Positions 41,957-49,781 of a stretch of 64,000 nt of DNA are shown piece after piece; positions within the stretch are counted from its first letter, which is position 1, and every line of letters starts with the position of its first letter. The position numbers and the translations under genes are program-made. The stretch is taken from NCBI RefSeq assembly GCF_013608025.1, contig NZ_VDLV01000033.1, positions 124,001 through 188,000 on the forward strand. The letters are read 5' to 3'. The notes beneath the pieces were generated by a model, which was not told where the DNA came from, ran no database searches, and saw nothing but the letters and a program-made list of their open reading frames with translations. The stretch is from Pseudomonas brassicacearum subsp. neoaurantiaca. GTDB taxonomy: Bacteria; Pseudomonadota; Gammaproteobacteria; Pseudomonadales; Pseudomonadaceae.

Positions 41957-42654
41957 TTTTCTTCCAGACTCCAGGGGAGCAACAACTGTGCTCCCTGGTT
42001 TTTGACGTTCCCCACCTCTTTGCCCACGGCATACCATTCGAAATCGGCCTCAGGCCTGGAATGGTCTCTTGCAATTTCCTCTGCTTGCCCTGGGCTGAGA
42101 TCCGGGTCCAGCCACTCCCGCGCTTGCTCAGGTGATAACACCAACGGCCGGCGATCATGGATATCTACCATGCCCTGGTCGCATGACGCGGTAATGATTA
42201 CGAAACCGTCACCGTCTTGCTCGTCCAGACCTGGACGGGCCTGTGCGAGCGCCCCGAAGAACATCGGCTTCTGATCCTTCAACCGGATGAAATAGGGTTG
42301 TTTTTTCTTCGGATCATTTGGGTCTTTAACCCACTCATACCAACCCTCGCTGGGCACCAGTGCGCGCCCGGCCGGCCAAAGCTGTTTGAAAAACTTTCCC
42401 GTCGTAACGGTCTCGATCCTGGCATTGATCGGATCCGGACGTTTCCCCTTCGCCCAAAAGGGCGCCCATCCCCACCTCACTGGAGTGATGTGGATACCTG
42501 CCTCTGTGCTGTGCAGGATCTGCACGCGGGTCGTCGGAGCCACGTTGTACCGGCTGATCGGCTCCGCGTCGTACCCGCCGAACAATGGCAGCTGAGGGCC
42601 AAGCTCCTCCATAAACACCGCCATCCCCTCGTACTGCACGAATCTCCCGCACAT
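41953..42654 (-). CDS. SOS response-associated peptidase (SRAP/YedK family)
   Basis: A 233-residue SRAP protein that shields abasic sites in single-stranded DNA by a covalent link to Cys2. The key residues are present: MCGRF (Cys2), SRYNVAPT (Asn37), PSEGWYEW (Glu103) and DIHDRRP (His166). It is divergent from the umuDC pair, with a LexA box between, so it probably belongs to the same damage module. Confidence 0.92.
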   Translation of the reverse strand: MCGRFVQYEGMAVFMEELGPQLPLFGGYDAEPISRYNVAPTTRVQILHSTEAGIHITPVRWGWAPFWAKGKRPDPINARIETVTTGKFFKQLWPAGRALVPSEGWYEWVKDPNDPKKKQPYFIRLKDQKPMFFGALAQARPGLDEQDGDGFVIITASCDQGMVDIHDRRPLVLSPEQAREWLDPDLSPGQAEEIARDHSRPEADFEWYAVGKEVGNVKNQGAQLLLPWSLEEN

Positions 42655-42717
42655 GAGCTGTCCCGCCTGTCAGATTTTTCCTATACGAAATTGACCGCGA
42701 ACCTTGTACAAAGTTAA

Positions 42718-42733
42718 CTGTATGTTCGTACAG
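42718..42733. promoter_or_regulatory. LexA box between SRAP gene and umuDC
   Basis: CTGTATGTTCGTACAG is a perfect CTGT-N8-ACAG LexA site, 20 bases before the umuD-like ATG. It predicts SOS induction of the umuDC pair, and perhaps of the divergent SRAP gene. Confidence 0.88.
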
Positions 42734-42753
42734 TATTTTTGGATCGGTGCGTC

Positions 42754-43179
42754 ATGAGCTTTTCAATTCTAGGCCCTATTGCTGAGGGTGGCTTGAAGCT
42801 GCCCCTGTGTTCGTTTCGTGTGCCCGCCGGGTTTCCATCCCCAGCGGCGGACCACATCGAAGCGCACATCTCATTGGATGAGGTTCTGAACATTCGCGCT
42901 CCGCATGTCTACCTGGTTTCCATCGCCGGGGAGAGCATGCAAGGCGCTGGGATCTTTGAAGGGGACCTAGCCGTTGTGGACCGTGCGATGGAACCTGCGC
43001 ATGGTCACATCGTCGTGGCGCTGCTGAACAACGAACCCGTGTGCAAGCGCCTCTGCATCCGTGGGAAGGAGGTGATTCTCCTGTCGGAGAACCCAAAGTA
43101 CCCACCGAGGTACGTGCTTGAGGGCGACGAGCTGGTCATCTGGGGCGTTATCACCTGCAGCGTGCGCAGCCATGTCTAA
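42754..43179 (+). CDS. umuD: UmuD/RulA-like SOS mutagenesis protein
   Basis: A 141-residue S24 peptidase. Cleavage is expected at Ala25-Gly26 (RVPAGF), with Ser61 (GESM) and Lys98 (VCKRL) as catalytic pair. The cleaved form joins UmuC to make a translesion polymerase. Start at 42754 (MSFSILGP). Overlaps umuC by eight bases. Confidence 0.88.
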   Translation: MSFSILGPIAEGGLKLPLCSFRVPAGFPSPAADHIEAHISLDEVLNIRAPHVYLVSIAGESMQGAGIFEGDLAVVDRAMEPAHGHIVVALLNNEPVCKRLCIRGKEVILLSENPKYPPRYVLEGDELVIWGVITCSVRSHV

Positions 43180-44449
43180 AGCCCAGCCCGTTTTCGCACT
43201 GATCGACTGCAACAGCTTCTACGCCAGTTGCGAAAGAGTGTTCCGTCCGGACCTGGCCCGCGTTCCCATCGTGGTGCTGAGCAACAACGACGGCTGTGTG
43301 ATCGCTCGCAGCTACGACGCCAAGCCCTACGTGAAAATGGGCGAGCCGTATTTCCAGATCAAGCACAAGCTGCAGAAGCACGGCATCGTTCCGTTCTCGT
43401 CGAACTACGCGCTCTATGGAGACATGAGCGAGCGGGTGATGACGCTCATTGAATCGATGGTGCCGGCCGTCGAGGTCTATAGCATCGACGAAGCCTTTGC
43501 GGATCTGACTGGCATTGACGGCCGGGATGCCCTTGGCCGGAAGATCCGTAGCCAGGTGCTGCGCTGCACTGGTATTCCCGTCGGGGTAGGGATCGCTCAC
43601 ACCAAGACCCTGGCGAAGCTGGCCAATCACACCGCCAAGCGGCTCCAGGTGCAAACGGGCGGGGTGGTCGACATCTGCGACCCGTTTAAGCGCGACTGGG
43701 TGTTGCGCAATACCGACGTGTCTGAGGTCTGGGGAGTAGGTCGCAAGATGAAACTTCACTTGGACACCATGGGTATCAAGACCGCGATGGACCTAGCAAA
43801 GGCCGACCCGTGGACGCTACGCAAGAAATTCAGCGTGGTGATCGAGAAGACCGCCCGGGAACTGGCCGGCACGCCGTGCCTGGAGCTAGACGAGCCGGAC
43901 CCGCCGAAGCAAGAGATCTGCTGTAGCCGGATGTTCGGTAAGCGGCTCACGGACCTGGCACCGATCAAGGAGGCGGTGGCCACCTATATGATGCGAGCCT
44001 CGGAAAAGCTTAGGGCGCAAAAGTCGCTGTGCAAGAAGATCCGCGTCAGCATCCGCACCGGCATGTTTAACCCGGAAGAGGCTAAGTATGCGAACGGGGT
44101 GATGGTTGATCTGCCATATCCAACCGACGACGTGCGCCTGCTTACAAAGGCTGCGGTTGATGCGGTCGACCATATCTACCGGTCAGGCTTCAAATACAGT
44201 AAAGCCGAGGTGATGCTGCTCAACCTTTGTCAGCCTGGCGAGTACACAGAGGATCTATTCGCCGTGTCGCAGCCTGCGGAGGCTACCAAGGTGATGACCG
44301 TGCTGGACCGGATCAATGGGCGATGGGGAAGGGGAACGCTGCGCCCAGCCAGCGTGCCGACCGACCCCGATTGGCTGATGAGGCGGGAGATGATAAGTCA
44401 GAGCTATACCACGCGCCTTGATCAGCTGTGGTCTGTTGCTTGCAAATGA
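43172..44449 (+). CDS. umuC: UmuC/RulB-like Y-family DNA polymerase
   Basis: A 425-residue translesion polymerase V subunit. FALIDCNSFYASCERVF and YSIDEAFADL hold the catalytic acids; the little finger and C-terminal parts are complete. Prophage- and plasmid-borne rulAB-type pairs are common in Pseudomonas and raise UV survival and mutation. Confidence 0.92.
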   Translation: MSKAQPVFALIDCNSFYASCERVFRPDLARVPIVVLSNNDGCVIARSYDAKPYVKMGEPYFQIKHKLQKHGIVPFSSNYALYGDMSERVMTLIESMVPAVEVYSIDEAFADLTGIDGRDALGRKIRSQVLRCTGIPVGVGIAHTKTLAKLANHTAKRLQVQTGGVVDICDPFKRDWVLRNTDVSEVWGVGRKMKLHLDTMGIKTAMDLAKADPWTLRKKFSVVIEKTARELAGTPCLELDEPDPPKQEICCSRMFGKRLTDLAPIKEAVATYMMRASEKLRAQKSLCKKIRVSIRTGMFNPEEAKYANGVMVDLPYPTDDVRLLTKAAVDAVDHIYRSGFKYSKAEVMLLNLCQPGEYTEDLFAVSQPAEATKVMTVLDRINGRWGRGTLRPASVPTDPDWLMRREMISQSYTTRLDQLWSVACK

Positions 44450-44898
44450 AGGGGGTTGGTGCTCGGTCAGCAGGCCGGTGGTGGAGGGACAGCGTGATTC
44501 ACTAATTTGAATGGCTGAGCGCTTTTTCTAGGGTTAAGACCGACGGTTTTTCACTGTTGACTCCTTGTGGATGTTGCTTTTGTCCCCATCTACGTATTCG
44601 GAATCATTTTTTTGTCATGCCTTCGCTTTAGCTTTGCTAACAAATTGCGGTACGTCGCACCGATTAAGATTTTGTTGGACTCCATTTTGATTGATTTGGA
44701 AAATTAATCGATGATTCATTTGACAAGTGTGGGCTGCGAACGCCTATAGTCATCGCAGAGGGTATGCAAGCTGAATCGGATGGACTGCGTGCGGGTCTGG
44801 CCTTCCGACTAGTGGCATAGTGATTTTTCGACGGAGCGCGTGTAGAATCGCGACTCCAAAAATTCTTGTCGAATTTTCATCCATTGGCGTAAGGGAAT
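44450..44898 (+). promoter_or_regulatory. AT-rich gene-free region with candidate promoter
   Basis: 449 bases without a gene. TTGACA (44720-44725) and TATAGT (44745-44750) are good hexamers but the spacer is 19 bp. Several poly-T tracts and low GC suggest foreign DNA. It probably drives the two small genes that follow. Confidence 0.4.
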
Positions 44899-45270
44899 AT
44901 GACTGAAGGCACTCAAACTTTTTCGGTTTCGGACGATCATATTCAGTACAAGATCCCGCAAAACGTCCAGGACGCTTACGATATCGTTCTTGATGTTGCA
45001 AATCGGGTGCTGCGCCAATGCAAGCTCTTCAGTATTGAAAGCCTGCAGGAAGAGAACCCAACAGTCGGTGAAATCGCTCGTCGCTTGCATTTTATCTGCG
45101 GTTTGATGCAACAGCTTGACGAGTGCTCCGGCCTCGAAGGTGAGGCGACTGTTCAGAAGGCGCACGAATACGCCAAGCATGTCCAAGCGCTCGCAAATGC
45201 GATCGAAAAAGGTGACGTGATGGCCCTTGACCATGAATGTAATGAACTTAACCGGAGGAGCTTCATATGA
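44899..45270 (+). CDS. Moron protein 1 at prophage right end, unknown function
   Basis: A 123-residue soluble helical protein (MTEGTQTFSVSDDHIQYKIP, NPTVGEIARRLHFICGLMQQL). AAGGGA precedes the ATG. It forms an operon with the 41-residue gene that follows and ends in a strong terminator. I recognise no family. Lower GC than the phage body and location between umuC and attR suggest lysogenic conversion. Confidence 0.65.
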   Translation: MTEGTQTFSVSDDHIQYKIPQNVQDAYDIVLDVANRVLRQCKLFSIESLQEENPTVGEIARRLHFICGLMQQLDECSGLEGEATVQKAHEYAKHVQALANAIEKGDVMALDHECNELNRRSFI

Positions 45271-45392
45271 ACAATGACCTGAAGCGGCGTCGTATTCTTA
45301 AGGCCCTGCAAGCCGAGTGTGCCGCCCTTGGCAAGCTGACCAATAAGCTCGAGAGCAATCTCAAAGCAAAGCACATGAAAAAAGTAGCTTGA
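45267..45392 (+). CDS. Moron protein 2, 41-residue basic peptide
   Basis: MNNDLKRRRILKALQAECAA, continuing as a basic helix to KHMKKVA. Strong GGAGGAG ribosome site; ATG overlaps the TGA of the previous gene. Such tightly coupled small basic partners occur in toxin-antitoxin, exclusion and defence pairs; here the role is unknown. Confidence 0.6.
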   Translation: MNNDLKRRRILKALQAECAALGKLTNKLESNLKAKHMKKVA

Positions 45393-45410
45393 TCTAAGGC
45401 TCAAAAAAAA

Positions 45411-45431
45411 CCCGCTTCGGCGGGTTTTTTT
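45411..45431 (+). terminator. Strong terminator at the end of the moron operon
   Basis: CCCGC-TTCG-GCGGG followed by seven T and preceded by eight A, so it works in both directions. Confidence 0.85.
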
Positions 45432-45641
45432 GTGGATGCCTCAAAGATATGTCGACAGGGGTAATGGGCCTGGGGCTGTGGTTCTTGGGAGATGTTAGGC
45501 AGTGTCGATAAAGTTTGCTGCTGTTGATTATAAATATTTGAGGGGCAGCCTAACGAAGCGAATCCCGTACCCCAACAAGCCCCACCTTGTGTAGCAGAGT
45601 CATAACGCACGCAATACAGGCTCAAGCCTTTGATGAGCCCG

Positions 45642-45659
45642 TGGGGCAAAAATGGGGCA
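45642..45659. promoter_or_regulatory. Possible integrase arm-type site, right end
   Basis: TGGGGCAAAAATGGGGCA, one base different from 3080-3097, 121 bp from the attR core. Apart from this repeat and the core I see nothing else in 45432-45780. Confidence 0.45.
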
Positions 45660-45780
45660 AGCCGGACGCCAAACCATGCCATTCAATGCCCATTATGCGT
45701 CTATGCAAGTCCGCCGAAGCGCGCTTTAAAGCCAGTAAATACGGGCTCCAACGCCAAATTCCGCCAGATACCCCAGCACA

Positions 45781-45800
45781 ATCGGCGTGTGGGAGGACAG
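45781..45800. repeat. attR core, 20-bp direct repeat
   Basis: Identical to attL 3009-3028. To its right begins host DNA, shown by the displaced native mutS start. Confidence 0.88.
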
Positions 45801-45821
45801 GTCGTTCACGGCTGTATTCAT
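45781..45821 (-). pseudogene. Displaced native 5' end of mutS
   Basis: Read leftward, 45821-45781 encodes MNTAVNDLSSHTP, the native MutS start, with codons 8-13 inside the attachment core. Length from ATG to the end of the core is 41 bases at both ends, so the phage version substitutes it exactly. The native upstream region, with a possible -10 TTAATC near 45900, remains here. Confidence 0.88.
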
Positions 45822-46299
45822 GGGTGTCAGGCAAAGCTCGTTGAAGGGTGTAGGCAAAAGGAGGGGCATTGGCCCGGCTTTTCCGCGATGGGCGCAAGAT
45901 TAACATGGGCGGTCTGGTGCTACCCATATGTGAGTGGTTTTGGTGTATGTGGGATTGAGTGCATATCCGTTGCTGCGGTAATGGCTGCTGACGGTTCCGC
46001 TCTTACAGCGGGTCACTTTCGAAAAGCCCGGAAGCCGGCCCAGTCGAAAGTAACCAAAGCGCTTTTGCCCCACCACTCGGTGCCTCGCCTAGGCTCGGCA
46101 TACCCTCACTCCGGCCTTGCTCCGTGGGCCCGCCGCGATGGGCCATCCATGGCCCTGCGCGGCTAACCCGGCATCCTTGCCGGGTTGCCCACTGCGCAAG
46201 ACCTGCGTTCGGCCAGCGTGGTTAACGGGGCGCCGAGATCAACGTCCACCCCGAGGCGGCCTGATAGCCGACCTGGTTCTGTTTGGGATCACGTTCCCC
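45822..46299. repeat. Intergenic DNA with dispersed-repeat-like segment
   Basis: No gene. 46015-46260 (TCGAAAAGCCCGGAAGCCGG, CTAACCCGGCATCCTTGCCG) contains short hairpins and resembles an intergenic repeat found in many copies in P. fluorescens-type genomes. The copy number cannot be checked here. Confidence 0.45.
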
Positions 46300-46300
46300 C

Positions 46301-46390
46301 TGTGGGAGCGAGCTTGCTCGCGATGACGGCAGCCCATACGACTCAGTTGTAACTGGACTACCGCCATCGCGAGCAAGCTCGCTCCTACAG
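46301..46390. repeat. REP doublet (REPIN) 1
   Basis: TGTGGGAGCGAGCTTGCTCG at the left and its inverted partner (CGCGAGCAAGCTCGCTCCTA) at the right form the classic P. fluorescens REP pair, about 90 bases. Confidence 0.85.
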
Positions 46391-46435
46391 TGATTACCCG
46401 GGCTGCTCTTAGGTCTCGGCTTGCGTCATGAGTGC

Positions 46436-46789
46436 CTACCTCACCTCAACCACATCCAACGCCCGATTCGCCAACAACTGGCTCAGCTCGATCATCTGCT
46501 GGATCCCTAGCGCGATATGCCGTCGCGAGCCGTCCAGGTCGAATGCAAGATCACTGACCATCGCATTGGCCGAGGCCAACGTTTCGCTGAGGTTGGCGAG
46601 CAGGTTTTCGGCGTCGATGTTGGGGGCGATGATAAAAAGGGTGTCGGGTGTGTCGCCGATTTCTTTGTCGGCTTTCGGCTTGAGGTAATAGTCCAGGGCA
46701 CGGGTGGCCGCGTCGTCGAGTTTCTTGGCGTTGGCCGATTGGGTGCGGGAAATGTGTTCTTTGGGAGGATTCGGTGTGTGCTTCGGCAT
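46436..46789 (-). CDS. DUF6124-type small protein
   Basis: A 117-residue protein (MPKHTPNPPKEH, KKLDDAATRALDYYL, FIIAPNIDAENLLANLSETL, ANAMVSDLAFDLDGSRRHIA). This is the Pseudomonas DUF6124/DUF3077 pattern, a family common in the genus and without known function. It belongs to the host, between prophage and tailocin. Confidence 0.78.
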   Translation of the reverse strand: MPKHTPNPPKEHISRTQSANAKKLDDAATRALDYYLKPKADKEIGDTPDTLFIIAPNIDAENLLANLSETLASANAMVSDLAFDLDGSRRHIALGIQQMIELSQLLANRALDVVEVR

Positions 46790-46822
46790 TCTATGGATCC
46801 TTGAGGTTGAGCCACCACTCAC

Positions 46823-47285
46823 TCGCGACTAAACGAGGGGGCGGCAGCTGTACGCAGGTTAGTCGACCGGGGATCCAAGGAACCGGCGCGCCCGAGGGCG
46901 CCCTGCGCACAGCTACCATCAAGTGCAGGCATAGAAATACCTGACTGAATGGAGCAGTGAGCACCTTGGAATACCGAGCGACTAAACCCGATCACTGATG
47001 GGCAGTGACAAGATCAAAACTACCGATGGGATCCAAGGCGCGCAAGCCGGCGGATTCTGGCGTAGTTGTAGGCAGAGGCGCAAGTTGACGTAGTCTTGTG
47101 TTGCGCATTTGAAGGACGGGCTTGGAGCCTTTTCCTAGGGACGTGTAGGGCAAATCCCGTGGCGAGGGAGCTTGCTCCCGCTGGGCTGCGCAGCAGACCC
47201 TTTTTTGTGAGCGCTTCGCACTGGAGCGCCAGCCCGGTCAAGCGGGAGCAAGCTCCCTCGCTACAATGAATGCAACTGGATGGAA
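46823..47285. other. Gene-free region with second REP doublet
   Basis: The only structure seen is the REP doublet at 47157-47266: GGCGAGGGAGCTTGCTCCCG and its inverted partner AGCGGGAGCAAGCTCCCTCG, about 40 bases before the repressor control region. Confidence 0.7.
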
Positions 47286-47301
47286 TTGCATATTTATGCA
47301 A
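47286..47301. promoter_or_regulatory. Operator upstream of tailocin repressor
   Basis: TTGCAT-ATTT-ATGCAA, a perfect palindrome 35 bases before the repressor ATG, of the same TGCAT/ATGCA type as those at 48169-48238. It suggests autoregulation. Confidence 0.6.
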
Positions 47302-47336
47302 ATCAGCATTTGTCTTCTGCGAAAAGAACAAGCACT

Positions 47337-48080
47337 ATGCGCGTTATGCAAAAACGCAACGTTTCTACCGTATTAAGAGCATTGCTCGATCAGCACGGGA
47401 TCTCCCCTACGGAGCTTCACCGGCGTACCGGCGTGCCTCAGTCCACACTCTCGCGGATCCTCAGCGGCAAGATCGTCGATCCTTCGGATAAACACATTTC
47501 GAAGATCGCCGAATATTTTGCCGTCAGCACCGACCAGTTGCGCGGGCGTGCCGATGTTGTGCCCGCCGGTAACAGCCGCCGCGACGAGCCGCATTCCGAA
47601 CTCAAGGATATAAGCCTGTGGGACGATGACACGCCCGTCGAGGAAGACGAGGTGTCCGTTCCTTTTCTGCGCGAGGTTGAATTGGCTGCTGGATCAGGAA
47701 GATTCGTCATCGAGGAAAGCGAGCGCTCCAGCCTGCGTTTCGGCAAGCGCAGCCTGCGCCACAACGGCGTGCAGTTCGATCAGGCAAAGTGTGTGACGGT
47801 GCGCGGCAACAGCATGTTGCCGGTGCTGCGCGACGGCGCCACGGTCGGGGTGAATTCGGGCAAATGCGGGATCGGCGACATCGTTGATGGTGACCTCTAC
47901 GCGATCAATCACAACGGCCAGCTACGGGTAAAACAGCTTTACCGCCTGCCCACCGGCATTCGCCTGCGCAGCTTCAATCGCGATGAGCACCCGGACGAGG
48001 ACTACACGTTCCAGGAAATGCAGGACGAGCAGATCGTCATCCTAGGTCACGTCTTCTGGTGGGGCATGTACGCCCGTTAA
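47337..48080 (+). CDS. prtR: PrtR-like tailocin repressor (XRE plus S24 protease)
   Basis: A 247-residue repressor. HTH at residues 20-45 (SPTELHRRTGVPQSTLSRIL), cleavage site Ala118-Gly119 (VELAAGSG), Ser159 (RGNSM) and Lys199 (LRVKQ). On DNA damage RecA should stimulate self-cleavage and release the tailocin operon. The ATG at 47346 is an alternative start. The gene corresponds to PrtR of pyocin regulation; no prtN is adjacent. Confidence 0.88.
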   Translation: MRVMQKRNVSTVLRALLDQHGISPTELHRRTGVPQSTLSRILSGKIVDPSDKHISKIAEYFAVSTDQLRGRADVVPAGNSRRDEPHSELKDISLWDDDTPVEEDEVSVPFLREVELAAGSGRFVIEESERSSLRFGKRSLRHNGVQFDQAKCVTVRGNSMLPVLRDGATVGVNSGKCGIGDIVDGDLYAINHNGQLRVKQLYRLPTGIRLRSFNRDEHPDEDYTFQEMQDEQIVILGHVFWWGMYAR

Positions 48081-48102
48081 CCCCTTCCGCTGTCAGATAA
48101 AA

Positions 48103-48126
48103 CCCGCCGCCGTGCGGGTTTTTTTT
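48103..48126 (+). terminator. Terminator after tailocin repressor
   Basis: CCCGC-CGCCGT-GCGGG followed by eight T, isolating the repressor from the operon promoter. Confidence 0.85.
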
Positions 48127-48168
48127 CGCCTCCTGATAACCCGCGACCCCTGCATTTATGGGGGTTTC

Positions 48169-48241
48169 ATGCGTTTACGCATTCTTCATGCATAAATAAA
48201 TGCATTTACGCATTGACTGTATATGCATCCATGCATATTCT
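48169..48241 (+). promoter_or_regulatory. Tailocin operon promoter with repeated operators
   Basis: TTGACT (48213-48218), 17-bp spacer, TATTCT (48236-48241). The palindrome ATATGCAT-CC-ATGCATAT (48221-48238) covers the spacer. Further palindromes ATGCGTTTACGCAT (48169-48182) and ATGCATTTACGCAT (48200-48213) lie upstream, the latter touching the -35. This is a compact repressor-controlled promoter; I see no array of PrtN P-boxes. Confidence 0.72.
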
Positions 48242-48541
48242 GTGTCCAAGCCGCTCGACAAAGCGGCTGGCAACAAAGCTCTTTAGTTCCACCAACAGGC
48301 AGCGATGAACCGGCCTTAACGGTTCAGAGGGTTGGCAACTGGCCCGGGTGTGCAGCGTAAAGCACCAGAAGCAGTTATCCGGCGGGCAGGGACCGCGGCC
48401 GGAGGAACAATTTGAATGGATCCGTACCGCGCCAGTCGCGCCGAAGGATCAAGCGCATTACTGAAAAGCCTGGGCGACCGGGCTTTTTGGAATGCCTGTG
48501 CCGCGAGGCAATTCAAACCGCCGCCAATGGGAGGGCTTTCG
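48242..48541 (+). other. Tailocin leader with internal terminator
   Basis: 300 bases without a convincing gene. AAAGCCTGG-GCGA-CCGGGCTTT followed by TT (48465-48488) is a stable terminator-like hairpin before com, so readthrough or attenuation may control the operon. Confidence 0.55.
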
Positions 48542-48700
48542 ATGCTGAAGGATTTCAGATGCGGTCATTGCAAAAAACTTCTGGCCCGAATGGGCGAGCA
48601 CACCGAACTCCAAATCAAATGTTCCCGATGCGGGACATTGAATCATGTGAAGGCCGTTGAGCCTCGAGTGAACGCCGGCGAGCGAACTGCGTGTGGGTAA
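48542..48700 (+). CDS. com: Com-family zinc-finger regulator
   Basis: A 52-residue protein with two CxxC pairs (FRCGHCKKLL, IKCSRCGTLNHVKA) like Mu Com, which frees the start of the downstream mom gene in mRNA. In Pseudomonas tailocins a Com gene often lies here; its target is not known. GGGAGGG precedes the ATG. Confidence 0.82.
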   Translation: MLKDFRCGHCKKLLARMGEHTELQIKCSRCGTLNHVKAVEPRVNAGERTACG

Positions 48701-48764
48701 ACCCTGCATGCCATACCCAATGCCAGTCCTCCGCAAACAATCACTCGACTTAATAGGTATCACC

Positions 48765-49346
48765 ATGACCTCTATTAAAAAAACCATTGCCCCGTTCCTG
48801 CTGGCCTTCGCTCTTTTCACGGCAACGGGTAACGCCACGGCGGCCAATCTTTTGATCAACGGCAGCTTCGAGCAGCCGGGCTGCGCCAACAGTTGTGTAT
48901 TGGATACGACGGGAGAGGCTGATTTCATCACCGGTTGGACAACATTCCTGTCTGGAGCGGAGTACTTCAATTTAGCCGCTTCGATCCGTGGTTCCGTAGC
49001 GCCTGAAGGTGTGGTGATTGTCGATCTGGCTAATAGCGTTTACGGCAACGGCGGGGGGATTCAGCAGAACTTTGCCACCGTGGTCGGCGCTAAGTATCGC
49101 TTGACGTTCAGCGCCGGTAATTCGGTTTACGCCAACCGCTCCGGGGAAGGTGTTATCCAAGTAAAAGTCGCCGGGCAAACCGCAACATTCAACACACCTG
49201 CGGCCCGAGGCAGCGTGGTCGAATGGGCCACCATGACCCTGGACTTTACCGCGACCACCACCAGAACAACCCTGGCTTTCTTCAACGAACAGAACCCTTA
49301 CACAAATTTCGCCTTCATCGACAACGTCATCGTTGAGCGACTGTAG
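48765..49346 (+). CDS. Secreted DUF642-like protein inside tailocin cluster
   Basis: A 193-residue protein. A signal peptide (KKTIAPFLLAFALFTATGNA, cut near TAA) is followed by NLLINGSFEQPG and a beta-sandwich of the DUF642/choice-of-anchor type (TFSAGNSVYANRSGEGVIQV, FAFIDNVIVERL). No PEP-CTERM or other anchor is visible at the end. Proteins of this kind bind carbohydrates or have unknown extracellular roles. It has no counterpart in ordinary R-tailocin gene orders. Confidence 0.72.
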   Translation: MTSIKKTIAPFLLAFALFTATGNATAANLLINGSFEQPGCANSCVLDTTGEADFITGWTTFLSGAEYFNLAASIRGSVAPEGVVIVDLANSVYGNGGGIQQNFATVVGAKYRLTFSAGNSVYANRSGEGVIQVKVAGQTATFNTPAARGSVVEWATMTLDFTATTTRTTLAFFNEQNPYTNFAFIDNVIVERL

Positions 49347-49394
49347 AACTACGCCTGTCTCCAACGTTCACCACTCACCCCCAGGAAGCCTGAC

Positions 49395-49745
49395 ATGACA
49401 AACGAGCAACAAGCGTTGCTGGACATGCCGATCTGGCTGGTCATCGTGCTCGCCCTGGTGGGCGGGGTGTCCGGCGAGATGTGGCGCGCCGACAAGGAGG
49501 GCGCCCGTGGCTGGCCGTTGCTGCGCCGCGTGGTTCTGCGCTCCGGTGCCTGCGTGGTCTGCGGCGTGTCGGCAACGATGCTTTTGTACGCCCTCGGGAT
49601 GTCGATCTGGAGCGCGTGCGCCTTGGGTTGCCTGACCGCCATGGCCGGAGCCGATGTGGCCATCGGTCTTTACGAGCGCTGGGTCGCCAAGCGAATCGGC
49701 ATCGGCGAAATACCCCCGCGGGACGTTCCTCCCGACCAGCCGTGA
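49395..49745 (+). CDS. Holin (tailocin copy)
   Basis: A 116-residue holin with the same three hydrophobic segments as the prophage holin at 17710-18054 (MPIWLVIVLALVGGVSGEMW, CVVCGVSATMLLYALGMSIW). It allows the GH19 endolysin at 62022 to reach the wall and release tailocin particles. Confidence 0.87.
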   Translation: MTNEQQALLDMPIWLVIVLALVGGVSGEMWRADKEGARGWPLLRRVVLRSGACVVCGVSATMLLYALGMSIWSACALGCLTAMAGADVAIGLYERWVAKRIGIGEIPPRDVPPDQP

Positions 49746-49781
49746 ACCTACGTCGCTGATCCATAAAAAAGGAGGCGATCA

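Noticed and set aside
45640..45927. Open frames across the right prophage end (85-178 codons)
   Set aside because: They run through the attachment core and arm repeats, have no ribosome sites and mixed composition.
48169..48241. PrtN P-boxes (repeated ATTGNNGT)
   Set aside because: Only one weak match (ATTGACTGT) is present, not the repeated array; the palindromes fit a repressor better.
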